Positions 37,516 to 47,900 of a stretch of 64,000 nucleotides of DNA are shown in pieces. This stretch comes from Aphis gossypii (Eukaryota > Arthropoda > Insecta > Hemiptera > Aphididae). The translations under genes and the position numbers were made by a program. The stretch spans positions 3,720,001-3,784,000 of the forward strand of contig NC_065532.1 in assembly GCF_020184175.1 (NCBI RefSeq), read 5' to 3'. Numbering within the stretch: position 1 is the first letter of the stretch; each line of letters opens with the position of its first letter. Below the pieces are notes generated by a model. The model was not told the DNA's origin. It saw nothing but the letters and a program-made list of their open reading frames with translations, and did not search any database.

Positions 37516-38414
37516 GTTTGTATATATTTTTATTAGTGTTTTGTGGGGACTTGTGGGTAAGCTGTACCATAGGTGAGCATAATATTACGTAATTATAAGT
37601 TTTATTTTAATTAATATTATCTATCATACTCTCAACCGGGGTTAGCGTTATATTTGTTAGCGTTTTTTATATATATAATGTGTTCGCAAAAATAGTGAGT
37701 TCGACGCGTAACGTACACATTTAGGCTCCGTCGCGTTACACTTAATTATAGGCAGGTAATACGTATTGGGTTCATTAATAATTATTATTTTCGTAACGGG
37801 ATAAACGCTTACTATTATCTTTATTATTATTTTATTTTGGTTGATCGTTTGACATATATTAATATATAACTTGTTTCTATGTTGCGATCTACTTATTACA
37901 ATAGGTTATTATTATACAATCTTGTGCGTTTAGTATTTTTTCCCATATATTTAGTCGTCTATACGTATTATTATAATATATTCTAGTATTTTTTTTGTGC
38001 TTATGTATTCGCTGTGAGCATTACATACGTTAACGTTATTTTGCCTTTTATCATAATATTAGTTGTTATTAATTGCGTCGCAACTAGTGGTACGGTCGCT
38101 GCACACTACGCAGGTTTAATTTCGTGCCTTTATTTGTGATATATATTTTTACGTTCGTATTGTGTACTTGCTTGTTTATATTTGTTAATTTTAGCTCGGT
38201 TTTTCGCATTCAATTCCATCTATCATTAAACTTCGGTTAATCGTTTGGTCTATTTTATTTTATAAATTTATAATATATCTATTTATTTTATTTTTATTTA
38301 TTTTTTTTTCTGTTGCGTTATTAGATAGAATTCGTTATCTCGTAGAATTGTTTACAATATCTGCTGTTGAGGTTTCTTTATTTTAATTTTTCGGTAATTA
38401 AATTATCATTTACC
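37516..38414 (+). other. BEL untranslated leader
   Basis: About 0.9 kb without a long frame. It contains upstream ATGs (for example near 37677, 37879 and 38003). A pyrimidine-rich tract followed by TTATTAG (AG at 38323-38324) looks like a splice acceptor. From there to the Gag-Pol start there is no other ATG. Confidence 0.7.
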
Positions 38415-41400
38415 ATGGATGAAGACCGTCTCAAACGAATTAAGAACCGTGCGGTGGTTAAACGTACTGCCATAGTCAATCGCATTAAATCCATTCTTGA
38501 TTTAGGATTGTCCGGTGAATCAGATCTGAACGCCCGACAAAAATTCCTAATTTCGATCAATGACCTATCAGATTTGTGGGGAAAGTTCGTGGTTGAGAAT
38601 GATGCAGTATTGGATGCGATGATTGAGTTAGGTGAAGAAGCGGAATTCTTATACTCGGTCGAGATAGATACAAATGAAATGGTGGTTTCAGCCAAAGCTT
38701 TGGCAATTAACTTCTCGTCCTCATCGAATTTACCTGAGAGGGTAGTTGAAGAGCCAAGATGTGGTTCTGATTCGGATGCGACAGCCGGTTCAACTATACC
38801 GCCTGGTTCAGTTAAATCACCAACAGTGACGGTGTCGGCAGTTCAGCCCTCACATTCTATGCGGTTACCAGAAATCCCTCTCCCACGGTTCTCAGGGGAT
38901 CTGGCAGATTGGCCAGTCTTTCGCGATAGGTTCGTCGCTCTAGTGGACAGTCGTTCCAATATTTCCAACATTGAAAAATTCTATTACCTTCTGAGTTGTC
39001 TTGAGCTTGAGGCATCTGAGGTCGTAAAAGGGATAACGGTTTCGAATGACACCTATTCCTTGGCCTGGAAGGCGTTGGTGGAACGGTTTGATAAACCGCG
39101 CAAGTTGGCGTCGTTTATTTTAGATGTGATTTTATCAGCTCCGATAATTCAACAGGAATCGACTTCCTCGTTGAATAAGTTTTTGAATATTTTTGATGAA
39201 AATGTTGGTATTCTCGAATCTCTCGAAATTCCAGATTTTGGCGACTTTCTGTTGTTTTCGATTGCCTTTCGGTCTTTGCCTGTGTCGTCGCGTCGTCTGT
39301 TTGAAACGACAAATTCGGAAGAGTATCCGAAGGCACAGGAACTTTTCAAATTTGTGAAGAACCGAATCCAAGTTTTGGAGTTGGCAGGAGGAACTCCATC
39401 TTCCTCTGGTAGCAAAGAGGGACATTTAAAACCGTCGAGCTACAAGAAAGATCGGAAGATATCTACATCGTTAGTGGCAACACAGTCAACCAGTACTCCG
39501 GTTACAATGTCCGTTAAGTGTCCAAATTGCGATGGATCACATCAGTTAAGCAATTGTTCTGATTTTAAGGGGTTGTCGATAGATGATCGATATGCGGTAG
39601 TATCAAGTCACCGACTTTGCATGTCATGTTTCAGTAATCGACACTGGTCGAATAAATGCAGGGAAAGCTGCCCAAAATGCAAACGTCGTCACCACTTGCT
39701 TCTTCATAGAGATGCTGAGACAAGCCAGGGATCTGCAGTTCAGCAGCCACCCGTCGTAATGCTTGGTTCTCAACCTTCCCTATCTGTTTTACTCGGTACT
39801 GCAATAGTTATGGTGCGAGATGTTGGCGGGGATCTTCAACCTGTCAGGGCTCTTCTCGATTCCGGGTCACAAACCAGCATCATCAAAGAAAGTTGTTTAG
39901 ATCGGCTAGGTCTTAGGCGGTCAAGATGGACGGCCTCACTGACGGGTCTCTCTGGTCAGTCTGTTCCTAAGGTTTTAGGAAAGGTAAAATTAGAAGTGCG
40001 ACCTTGTTATGAGCCAGTTCCGGTCATAACGGTTACGGCATGGGTTTTACCTACCATAACGGCAGATCTGCCAAGTCAACAGTTGAACGTCGGTATAAGA
40101 GAAAGTTGTTCTCACTTGAAGCTTGCAGACCCCTCCTTTGATACCCCAGCTCCGGTGGAATTATTGTTAGGGGCTGATGTGTTCCCCCAGGTGTGGTTTG
40201 GTGAGCAGTACTCCCTCGGCCATGGGCTCCCAACAGCGTATAGTTCTGCTTTTGGATGGGTGCTAATCGGTCCAGTTTCGCAAGTCGTTAGCTCTAATGC
40301 ACATTGCCTATTAGCGACGTTCAACCCGTCCATAGAATCACTGATGGAGAGATTCTGGGAGGTGGAAGAACCAGATGAGGCTCCTCCACAGTTCACGGAT
40401 CAAGGATGCTGCGAAGCCAAGTTCAAGGCGGAAACCATCATTGATGAGACCGGCCGATACAGTGTTCCACTACCGTTCAGGCAAGATTTGCCCCTTCCAA
40501 CATTCGATGGTATAAAACAGATAGCGGTTAAACGTTTTGAACACCTTGAACGGAAACTAGTCCAAGATGAGAAACTAGGAATGGCCTATCGGGAATTTAT
40601 GGCCGAATACGAAGCGTTAGGTCACATGTCCGTGGCAAAGAATCCGGGTCAATATATTATCCCGCATCATGCGGTGTGGAAACAGGGACTTAGAGAATCC
40701 AAATTACGGGTGGTTTTCGATGCGTCGGCCCGAAGTGCATCAGGAAAGTCGTTGAATGATACTTTGTATGCAGGCCCAAAACTTCAACGGGATATAGTCG
40801 ATGTATTGCTCGGTTTTCGATTATATCGCTTCGCCTTTTCGACAGATATCAGTAAAATGTACAGGCAGATTATGGTGAATACGAATTATCGTGGATATCA
40901 ACATATCCTGTGGAGGGCTACGCCAGTAGATGCGCTGAAGGAATACGAGCTTAATACGGTAACGTATGGCGTTAACAGTGCTCCCTTCTTGGCCTTAAGG
41001 GTATTACACGATATTGCTGACCGTTGTGGTACACAGTCTCCTTCAGTTCAGAAGGCTCTGCGGCTTCAAACATACATGGACGATATCTGCACTGGTGCCG
41101 ATACGTTGGAAGAAACTAATGTATTAAAACACGATCTCGTCAAAACGTTGGAAAACCATGGGCTTGAGTTAAAGAAATGGTCCAGCAATACTCCGGCGCT
41201 GCTGGAAGGGATTCCTAAGGAAGATCGCGCATCTGATTCTCTATCGTTCGATGACGAAAAGTCCATTGTCCAAGTTCTGGGATTGAATTGGAGACCGGAA
41301 GAGGATTCCTTAGGGTACGATTTTAGCGAGATTAAATTTATCTACACTAAACGAGGAGTACTTTCGGTAATCGCTCGGATCTTCGATCCTTTGGGTCTCT

Positions 41401-43604
41401 TGGCTCCCGTAGTGTTATTCGCCAAGCATTTGATGCAGTTGATTTGGTCATCCGGAATCGGTTGGGATGATAGACTGCCACCCGAAATTGAAGAAGTGTG
41501 GTCCCAGTTCGTGGCGGAGTTACCGTCCCTGTCTTCAGTGCGCGTTCCGCGTTTTGTCGGGACTCAGCGAGGGTCCACATATATGTTATGTGGTTTTTGT
41601 GATGCTTCGGTTCATGGTTATGCTGCTCTTGTTTATTTACGTATTGTCCTTCCCACTAATCAAATAGTAGTTCGACTATTAGGTGGCAAGACAAAATTGG
41701 CTCCACGTCATTCCATGACAGTTCCGAGACTAGAGTTGTGTGGCGCAGGACTTTTAGCACGTTGGTTGTCAAGGATCCAGGAGACGTTATCAGCTCAGTT
41801 AACGATTTCCCACGTCTATGCATGGACAGACTCGTCTATTGTCCTTTCTTGGCTTACGACTCCTCACGTATCGTACAAGATCTTCGTATCCAATCGAATT
41901 AGTAAAATTCAGCAATTATTGCCAGCCTGTAAGTGGCTACATGTCTCGTCTGAAGAAAACCCGGCGGACTGTGCGTCTCGCGGCCTGAAACCCTCCGAAT
42001 TAAATCGTCATGAGCTATATTGGAATGGCCCTAACTTATTGTCATGCTCACCAGACAATTGGCCATCTGAAATCCCGCGACTCTCAGTGGAAGAGATCCC
42101 TGAGGTTAAGTCAGTTTCGCTTTTGATCAGTTCCGATCAAAACCACGAATGGTTTGACAGATTTTCTTCGTATCAACACATGCTCCGAGTCGTAGTCTGG
42201 GTAAGACGTTTCGTGTCGTTGTGCAAAAAGAAACCTGTAGGTCTTGGGAGTTTGACGTTAGATGAATTGAATGAAGCACAAACGGTAATCGTCAAGCATT
42301 CTCAACTCGTTCATTTCCATGTGTTGTATCGTGAACTTTTTCGAAACTCTCGGATTTCCTCCAAACAGTTAGCTCGACTGTCACCGTACATTGATTCAGC
42401 TGGAATTATTCGTGTGGGAGGACGGCTGCGCAACTCCCCAATATCGATTCGTCAGAAACATCCGATTTTATTAGCAAAAACCTCGCACCTCTCTAGATTA
42501 TTGGTACGTCATTGGCATATTTTTTCTTGTCATTCTGGGGCACGCTTAGTGACTTCTCTCGTTTCAAAACAGTTTTGGATCCTGTCAATTCGTAGAGTGA
42601 TTGGCAATGAATTGAAAGGGTGCGTTACCTGTGTCCGGTTTGCAGCTGTTAATCCTCAACCAGTAATGGCGGACTTACCACCCTCTCGTGTCACACCATG
42701 TCGACCGTTCTCAAAAGTAGGGATAGATTTTGCTGGCCCTTTGACTATGCGTGAACTTAAACTACGAAAGGCACGAGAATATAAGGTTTATATTTCGGTC
42801 TTTGTTTGTATGACGGTGAAAGCTGTTCACCTAGAAGTCGTCACTGATCTTTCAACATCGGCCTTTTTAGCAGCTCTAGATAGATTCATTGCCCGACGTG
42901 GCCTACCGTCCGATATCTATTCCGATTGTGGGACGAATTTCGTAGGCGCGTCAAAGCAACTTCGTCAGTTTTTCTCTGAGGCGAACACTCGGGATCAGCT
43001 AAGTTCACACCTCCCATGCAGTTGGCATTTTAACCCCCCTAGTGCTCCACATTTCGGGGGCATATGGGAAGCTGCGGTGAAATCTATGAAAAGGCTGTTA
43101 GTCCGAGTAGTAGGGGTTCATACTTTGTCGTATGAGGAACTCAACACTGTCATTTGTCGCATCGAATCAGTTCTGAATTCAAGACCACTGACACCGTTGT
43201 CATCCGACCCAGGAGATTTGGAAAGTTTAACTCCAGGACATTTCCTAATAGGTCAGCCTCTCTTGTGCGTTCCTGAGCCAAACGTCTTAGACACATCTGA
43301 TCGTTTAACTTCAAGGTGGAAGCTCCTCCACCAATGTCATCAGGCGTTCTGGAAAAGGTGGTCCTCGGAATATCTTAATACTTTACAGCTTCGGTTAAAA
43401 TGGACCTCCGCCGATACTCAGCTCAGAGTCGGTGATTTGGTATTAATAAAGGATAACCTTACATCACCATTAGGCTGGCGTTTGGGTAGGGTTATGGAAC
43501 TATTGCCAGGCCAAAACGAAGTTGTCCGCGTGGTCAAGTTGATGACCGGACAGGGTACGTTGGTTAGACCTGTAGTGAAGCTGGTCCGCTTACCTACAGA
43601 ATAA
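38415..43604 (+). CDS. BEL/Pao Gag-Pol polyprotein (1,729 aa)
   Basis: Single frame encoding the structural protein and enzymes that copy the element RNA into DNA and integrate it. The start is ATG 38415 in ACCATGG context; upstream in-frame codons lack an ATG. Order: Gag region of DUF1759 type (about 150-290); zinc knuckles CPNCDGSHQLSNC (369-381), CMSCFSNRHWSNKC and a CPKC motif; retropepsin-like protease with DSGS at 482; reverse transcriptase with motif A Asp811 and YMDD at 887-890; RNase H (Pao A17 region) with Asp1063 (FCDAS) and Asp1139 (WTDSS); integrase zinc finger (H1366/H1373, C1403, C1406); integrase core Asp1438, Asp1504 and Glu1552; C-terminal DUF5641-like domain (LRVGDLVLIKDN). 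No internal stop or frameshift was seen. Gag and Pol are fused without a frameshift signal, as is usual for BEL. Confidence 0.96.
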   Translation: MDEDRLKRIKNRAVVKRTAIVNRIKSILDLGLSGESDLNARQKFLISINDLSDLWGKFVVENDAVLDAMIELGEEAEFLYSVEIDTNEMVVSAKALAINFSSSSNLPERVVEEPRCGSDSDATAGSTIPPGSVKSPTVTVSAVQPSHSMRLPEIPLPRFSGDLADWPVFRDRFVALVDSRSNISNIEKFYYLLSCLELEASEVVKGITVSNDTYSLAWKALVERFDKPRKLASFILDVILSAPIIQQESTSSLNKFLNIFDENVGILESLEIPDFGDFLLFSIAFRSLPVSSRRLFETTNSEEYPKAQELFKFVKNRIQVLELAGGTPSSSGSKEGHLKPSSYKKDRKISTSLVATQSTSTPVTMSVKCPNCDGSHQLSNCSDFKGLSIDDRYAVVSSHRLCMSCFSNRHWSNKCRESCPKCKRRHHLLLHRDAETSQGSAVQQPPVVMLGSQPSLSVLLGTAIVMVRDVGGDLQPVRALLDSGSQTSIIKESCLDRLGLRRSRWTASLTGLSGQSVPKVLGKVKLEVRPCYEPVPVITVTAWVLPTITADLPSQQLNVGIRESCSHLKLADPSFDTPAPVELLLGADVFPQVWFGEQYSLGHGLPTAYSSAFGWVLIGPVSQVVSSNAHCLLATFNPSIESLMERFWEVEEPDEAPPQFTDQGCCEAKFKAETIIDETGRYSVPLPFRQDLPLPTFDGIKQIAVKRFEHLERKLVQDEKLGMAYREFMAEYEALGHMSVAKNPGQYIIPHHAVWKQGLRESKLRVVFDASARSASGKSLNDTLYAGPKLQRDIVDVLLGFRLYRFAFSTDISKMYRQIMVNTNYRGYQHILWRATPVDALKEYELNTVTYGVNSAPFLALRVLHDIADRCGTQSPSVQKALRLQTYMDDICTGADTLEETNVLKHDLVKTLENHGLELKKWSSNTPALLEGIPKEDRASDSLSFDDEKSIVQVLGLNWRPEEDSLGYDFSEIKFIYTKRGVLSVIARIFDPLGLLAPVVLFAKHLMQLIWSSGIGWDDRLPPEIEEVWSQFVAELPSLSSVRVPRFVGTQRGSTYMLCGFCDASVHGYAALVYLRIVLPTNQIVVRLLGGKTKLAPRHSMTVPRLELCGAGLLARWLSRIQETLSAQLTISHVYAWTDSSIVLSWLTTPHVSYKIFVSNRISKIQQLLPACKWLHVSSEENPADCASRGLKPSELNRHELYWNGPNLLSCSPDNWPSEIPRLSVEEIPEVKSVSLLISSDQNHEWFDRFSSYQHMLRVVVWVRRFVSLCKKKPVGLGSLTLDELNEAQTVIVKHSQLVHFHVLYRELFRNSRISSKQLARLSPYIDSAGIIRVGGRLRNSPISIRQKHPILLAKTSHLSRLLVRHWHIFSCHSGARLVTSLVSKQFWILSIRRVIGNELKGCVTCVRFAAVNPQPVMADLPPSRVTPCRPFSKVGIDFAGPLTMRELKLRKAREYKVYISVFVCMTVKAVHLEVVTDLSTSAFLAALDRFIARRGLPSDIYSDCGTNFVGASKQLRQFFSEANTRDQLSSHLPCSWHFNPPSAPHFGGIWEAAVKSMKRLLVRVVGVHTLSYEELNTVICRIESVLNSRPLTPLSSDPGDLESLTPGHFLIGQPLLCVPEPNVLDTSDRLTSRWKLLHQCHQAFWKRWSSEYLNTLQLRLKWTSADTQLRVGDLVLIKDNLTSPLGWRLGRVMELLPGQNEVVRVVKLMTGQGTLVRPVVKLVRLPTE

Positions 43605-44003
43605 CATACTTAACTTTCAGGTTCCCTTGTAATTTAAGGGCACCTATATACAGCTTATCTCCTTGTTCACTCATGTACTCATGGTTGTTTCTACCCGCTG
43701 TGTTACCGGTGTATGGGCGTCGGTGATTCGGTCTGATTGGGCAGGGGGATGCTATTATTATTATTATATTCTTTATTTGTATTATATTATTATTTAAACT
43801 GTAAGTATAGGTTTGTTAGATTTTGTATTTGGTATTTAATATGTTTTATATAATGTTAAAGTTTTTCTAAAAAAAAAAAAAAAATGTAACTAGGGACTCC
43901 TTTCATTTTATCCGTTTCCTCTCTGGGCGACTGAACCATATCCACCACATCAAGAGTTCCAGTTCTCGAGCTTTGGTAGACGAAGTCTCCCAAGGGGGGA
44001 GTA
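43605..44003 (+). other. BEL 3' non-coding region with polypurine tract
   Basis: About 400 bp between the stop and the 3' LTR, with an A-rich run at 43870-43884. The purine tract AAGGGGGGA (43992-44000) lies three bases before the 3' LTR and would prime plus-strand synthesis. Confidence 0.8.
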
Positions 44004-44702
44004 TGTTCACGCAAGCTGTCTACTGTGGTCGGTCACTGGTGCGGATGTTTGCCACACTGTTGGCCCCTTTGATCGAGAAAGCAGACGTCGTTCGATCAGC
44101 TGGATCGAACGGCGTCTAGCCGACGCGTCTGCCAGCCGCCGTGCGCACGTTGTTGTTGTCGTTGGTCGTGTGTGTGTAAACGAACGTCGTTTTCAAAAAC
44201 ACGCTTTTATTACACGTGGTTTTCGGTGTTGTTTGCGTTTTTGTGTGTGTGCTCGTCGTCGCACCGTCGCTTCTGAAAGCTTTAAAAGTTCAAAACCACA
44301 AGTCTTGTCCAGCTCGGGTTTCAATCGTGACCAACTCCGGTCCAGTCAGTGTCGTCAACCAGCTCCGGTTCATGAACACCGGCAACGTCGACCAGTTCCG
44401 GTCCAGTCAATATCACCAGCCAGCTCCGGTCCAGTGATCAATATTAGCCAGCTCCGGTTCAAAACAGGTCTAGATCCCGTCCTTGTATCCCTCACGGTAC
44501 CGTTCTTTAATATTATTATCAATGTGTATATATTTTATATTGTTCTTACGATTGTGGAATATGAAATTTGTATGGTCTTATAAACTGTGTTAAATATTTA
44601 TTTATTTTATATATATTATTTGTACCCCTCACCTTTCCCTATCAGAGCACGAGTCATCGCCGTCCACAAGCCAATTAAGGTAAGTCCGACGGTGACGAAA
44701 CA
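44004..44702 (+). repeat. 3' LTR of the BEL element (699 bp)
   Basis: Nearly identical to 36798-37498. It differs by two single-base deletions (near 44195 and 44280), a C/T change near 44192 and the terminal C/T. It ends in CA and carries the same donor-like GTAAGT (44680-44685). Confidence 0.95.
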
Positions 44703-44707
44703 ATACG
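44703..44707. repeat. Right target-site duplication of the BEL element
   Basis: ATACG, identical to 36793-36797. Confidence 0.93.
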
Positions 44708-45345
44708 TATATATCTCACTTTTATTCTTTGCAGTCTCGTGTACATTATTATTAATATATATTGTACAAAGAGCGACTGTGTACCTCCCCCCCCCCCGCT
44801 TCGCGCACAACTTTACCAATAAACGGCACGTCCGAAAACGTTTTTCGCGCGCGCCGCTGTTTTCCTTTTTTGTTAATAATAAAAACGACCGTCGCCGTCG
44901 TCGTCGTCGTCGTTGACTTTGTGTTCGCGCGCGCGCACACATACACACACTCACTCTCGCACATTGTGCATAGATATAATAAGTTTTCTTCCGTTGATTA
45001 CCCATAGGTACGGCGCGCGGCTCTAGCGCCGAAGAACGGATTTCGACACGAGACAACGGGTCAATTCTTTACAATGTACCTATATATTTTATTAATATAA
45101 ATTCGTACGCCTCTGCGCCCCCTCCCCTGCGCGCTCGCCACCGACAATTTTGCCGGCAAACTTTCGCGCGATCCCGAGTACGGGCGGGCGGGCTGGCGGG
45201 CGACATTGTTTCACTGTTACGCGCGCAGTCTGTCTTGCGGGTAATTTGACGTGAAATCGAACCGTCGTCGTCTGGGTTATGATATAAATATAATTATGTA
45301 CGGCCGCGGAGCCATGATTTTTAAGAGGGGATTGTGCGACCAATA
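44708..45345. promoter_or_regulatory. CpG-rich island right of the BEL insertion
   Basis: Continuation of the island at 34300-36797. It includes an acceptor-like CTTTTATTCTTTGCAG ending at 44734, a run of Cs (44787-44799), GTC repeats (44890-44913) and an alternating GC/CA tract (44927-44955). Long open frames occur on both strands but are low-complexity. No coding exon was recognised. Confidence 0.35.
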
Positions 45346-47215
45346 AAAAAACCTTATAAAAATTAAATTTGTATTGTGTGCACTTGAGATTACTTTTGTA
45401 GGTAGGTACTTATTATATATTGATATCGGATATTAATAGATATTATATAATATTAAATACATCCTACCGAAATGAATAACATTTTTGAAAATTGTGTATC
45501 ATTACCTACATCTTAATAAGGTACCTACTTATAATATTTTATTGTTATCGTGCACAAGACCAATCTAAAGTTTTAATTCTTCTAAGAAATTAAAATACAG
45601 ACGACGTAGCTATATCGTATGTATCATGACGATACAGTTATTATTGTATGTTATATCACCCATTATAAATTAGAAGTGTCTTTATATTATAATATTTTAA
45701 TTCATTATAACTTATGTACGCAATCAAACCTGTCGGTACAAATTTAATATTATTTACAATAATTTACATCGAGGAAAACCTACATGTTTAGGACGAAAAT
45801 CTCGCTCCAATACCGTGGCCTGGGGATTTTTTTTATTTATTTTATGGTTTTAATAGACATATCATAAATATTATTATTTTTCTATGCTAACGACCGTTAG
45901 GTTTAACGGCATTATTTTTTAAATGTGTTTATATTTAACTGTAAAATGAACAATTCATTTAATTGTGAATAATACCTAGTTTAATAAGTAAATCTTTAAG
46001 TGATAGGTAATTATACAATTTAATTTTGAGGTTCAACTTATTATGCAAATAAAACAAAAAATTAAGTATATATTAAATTAAATTAAGATTTCTCATTTCT
46101 TATTTTTCTTGTAAATAAAAAAAAAATAAAAATACCTTTCAAATGGTTTTTATTATTTTGTATTTTAAAAATTATAAATAGTTGGAATATATAAATATTG
46201 ACAAAGACAAAAATAATATTTTATATATTTTTATTTTTAATTTGCATAAACGTAAATATTATTATGAATACTAATTTAACTTTTATAGTAGGTATAATTT
46301 TATTTTTTTTTAATTTATTTTTATTATTTAAATTAATATTAAACTAATTTGTACAGATTGAAATGTTTGCTGAATAATTTAACTTTTTATAGCACTTTTC
46401 GTTGGAACCAAAGAATAAGTTGTGAAGGTGTTCTAGAATTTTATTTTTTTGTAAGGTTTATTAATGTATATCTCTGCATTTTGTAAATACGTATGTATTT
46501 GATAGGTAGATGTAGGAATGTAAGAATGTAGGATAGTTTTAATAACTGTTAATTTCTTATAAAATATTAATTTTCCAGAATAAAATTAATTTTAAAAGTA
46601 TTAAATAGAAAAAAAACATCATACATTTATATGAACTAATGTTTATTGTAGACTTGCTGTAGAAGTGTTGTGAACTAAACAAATTAACAAAGGCGTTTCT
46701 TCTAACAGTCATCCATCCGCACTATTTACTAGGTACGGTAAAATATAACTCGTATAAATAATTTCATTTTAAAATTTTTAAAAGAGATTTACTAACATTT
46801 AACCATTATTTATGACCAAATCTTTTAAAAAACATAAAAAACTAGAAACAATATAGTGTCCCTTGTATACATATTTTGTGTGCCGCGACACAGCATAGTA
46901 TCACACTAATTAAACCACTAAGTGATATATATGAGTCTTTACAAAATTATAATGTAATTTAATAATCAAATATAATATAATTTGTACTTAAAATAAATTG
47001 ATCTAATTATAATTTAATACAATTATATACCTATTGTATTATGTTCACCGTAAACGCCATATTATAAGAAAAGGTATGATAGTAAGAGATAGTAACTAAT
47101 AAATGAATCTGTGTACGTTCTGAAATACCATAAAGCAATTTTCTCCATTAAATATGTATCGCAAAAAAAAAAAATTCCAATAAGTCTACAATATATAGTA
47201 GATTATGGTTATTAA
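45346..47215. other. AT-rich interval, nothing recognised
   Basis: No coding frame with family resemblance, RNA gene or inverted-repeat element was seen. Confidence 0.5.
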
Positions 47216-47900
47216 ATTGCGGTGAAACGGTAAATGGGTGGTAGGGGTAGGGCGGACGTTCAAGGAGAAAAGAAAAAGAGAACCCGTAGTCGAGCCGGAA
47301 AAGGAAAGGGTAGTTATACTTGGTTCTGTTTACTTTTTTCTCGAATGACTAGCGGTTTTCTATCGAATAAAAGATGAAGAAGTTTTAATAAACGAATGGT
47401 TTAAGGGTTTAACGGCAGCGAGTTGATGAAAAAAGAATACAAAATATATAGTCGTCGGGGAGGTTTCATTAAAGTTTACACGGCGAATAGTATATAGGCC
47501 CCTGGGTGCTGTGTACATAAACTCTCAGATTCAATAAGTACCCTTCGCCACTGCTACTGTCTGTCGGCCGCCACACGCGCGCACGCACACACACACACTC
47601 ACACATACGCACCACAACAACTCACTCGCACAGGCTTTTCGGGCCATTTTATATTGCACTTGAGGTTTTGGCAAATGATTCGTCTTGATACGACTTATTC
47701 GCCCTTTCTTTCCTCTACCCTCGCTGTATATATACCACGGTTACCGAACCAGACACCGACAAACCAAACACCTCCGGGGCTTTAGACGGATCGGCAAAAC
47801 TTTATTAGATCTATATTTGCTACGTCGTCATTTCCCCTCACGCCTGTTTTTGTCCACAAAATAACCATTCAACCCACAGATTATCGTTCGTTTTGTGTCA
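47216..47900. promoter_or_regulatory. GC-richer non-coding island
   Basis: Purine-rich sequence (GGGTGGTAGGGGTAGGGCGG near 47236) is followed by a CA-rich tract (47567-47610) and CpG-bearing sequence. Open frames are short. Like the other GC-richer patches in this window it is a candidate conserved non-coding element; conservation could not be tested. Confidence 0.3.

Larger units (their letters stand above)
36798..44702 (+). mobile_element. Complete BEL/Pao-type LTR retrotransposon (7.9 kb)
   Basis: It has two LTRs (36798-37498 and 44004-44702), a primer-binding-like site just inside the 5' LTR, one long Gag-Pol frame, a purine tract before the 3' LTR and 5-bp target duplications (ATACG). 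The LTRs differ by about two substitutions and two single-base indels in 700 bp, so insertion was recent. No envelope-like frame is present. The RT motif YMDD, the Pao-type RNase H region and the C-terminal domain after integrase place it in BEL/Pao rather than Gypsy or Copia. All key catalytic residues I checked are present, so it may be autonomous. Confidence 0.96.

Noticed and set aside
38367..38414. Upstream extension of the BEL frame by 16 codons
   Set aside because: It would begin at TTG; the ATG at 38415 has a strong ACCATGG context and is followed by a normal Gag start.
38378..41580. Antisense open frames inside the BEL polyprotein
   Set aside because: By-products of the real plus-strand coding frame, with no domains.
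44616..45343. Frames of up to 146 codons right of the 3' LTR
   Set aside because: Arg/Thr/Ser-rich translation of simple repeats; no domain or splice support.
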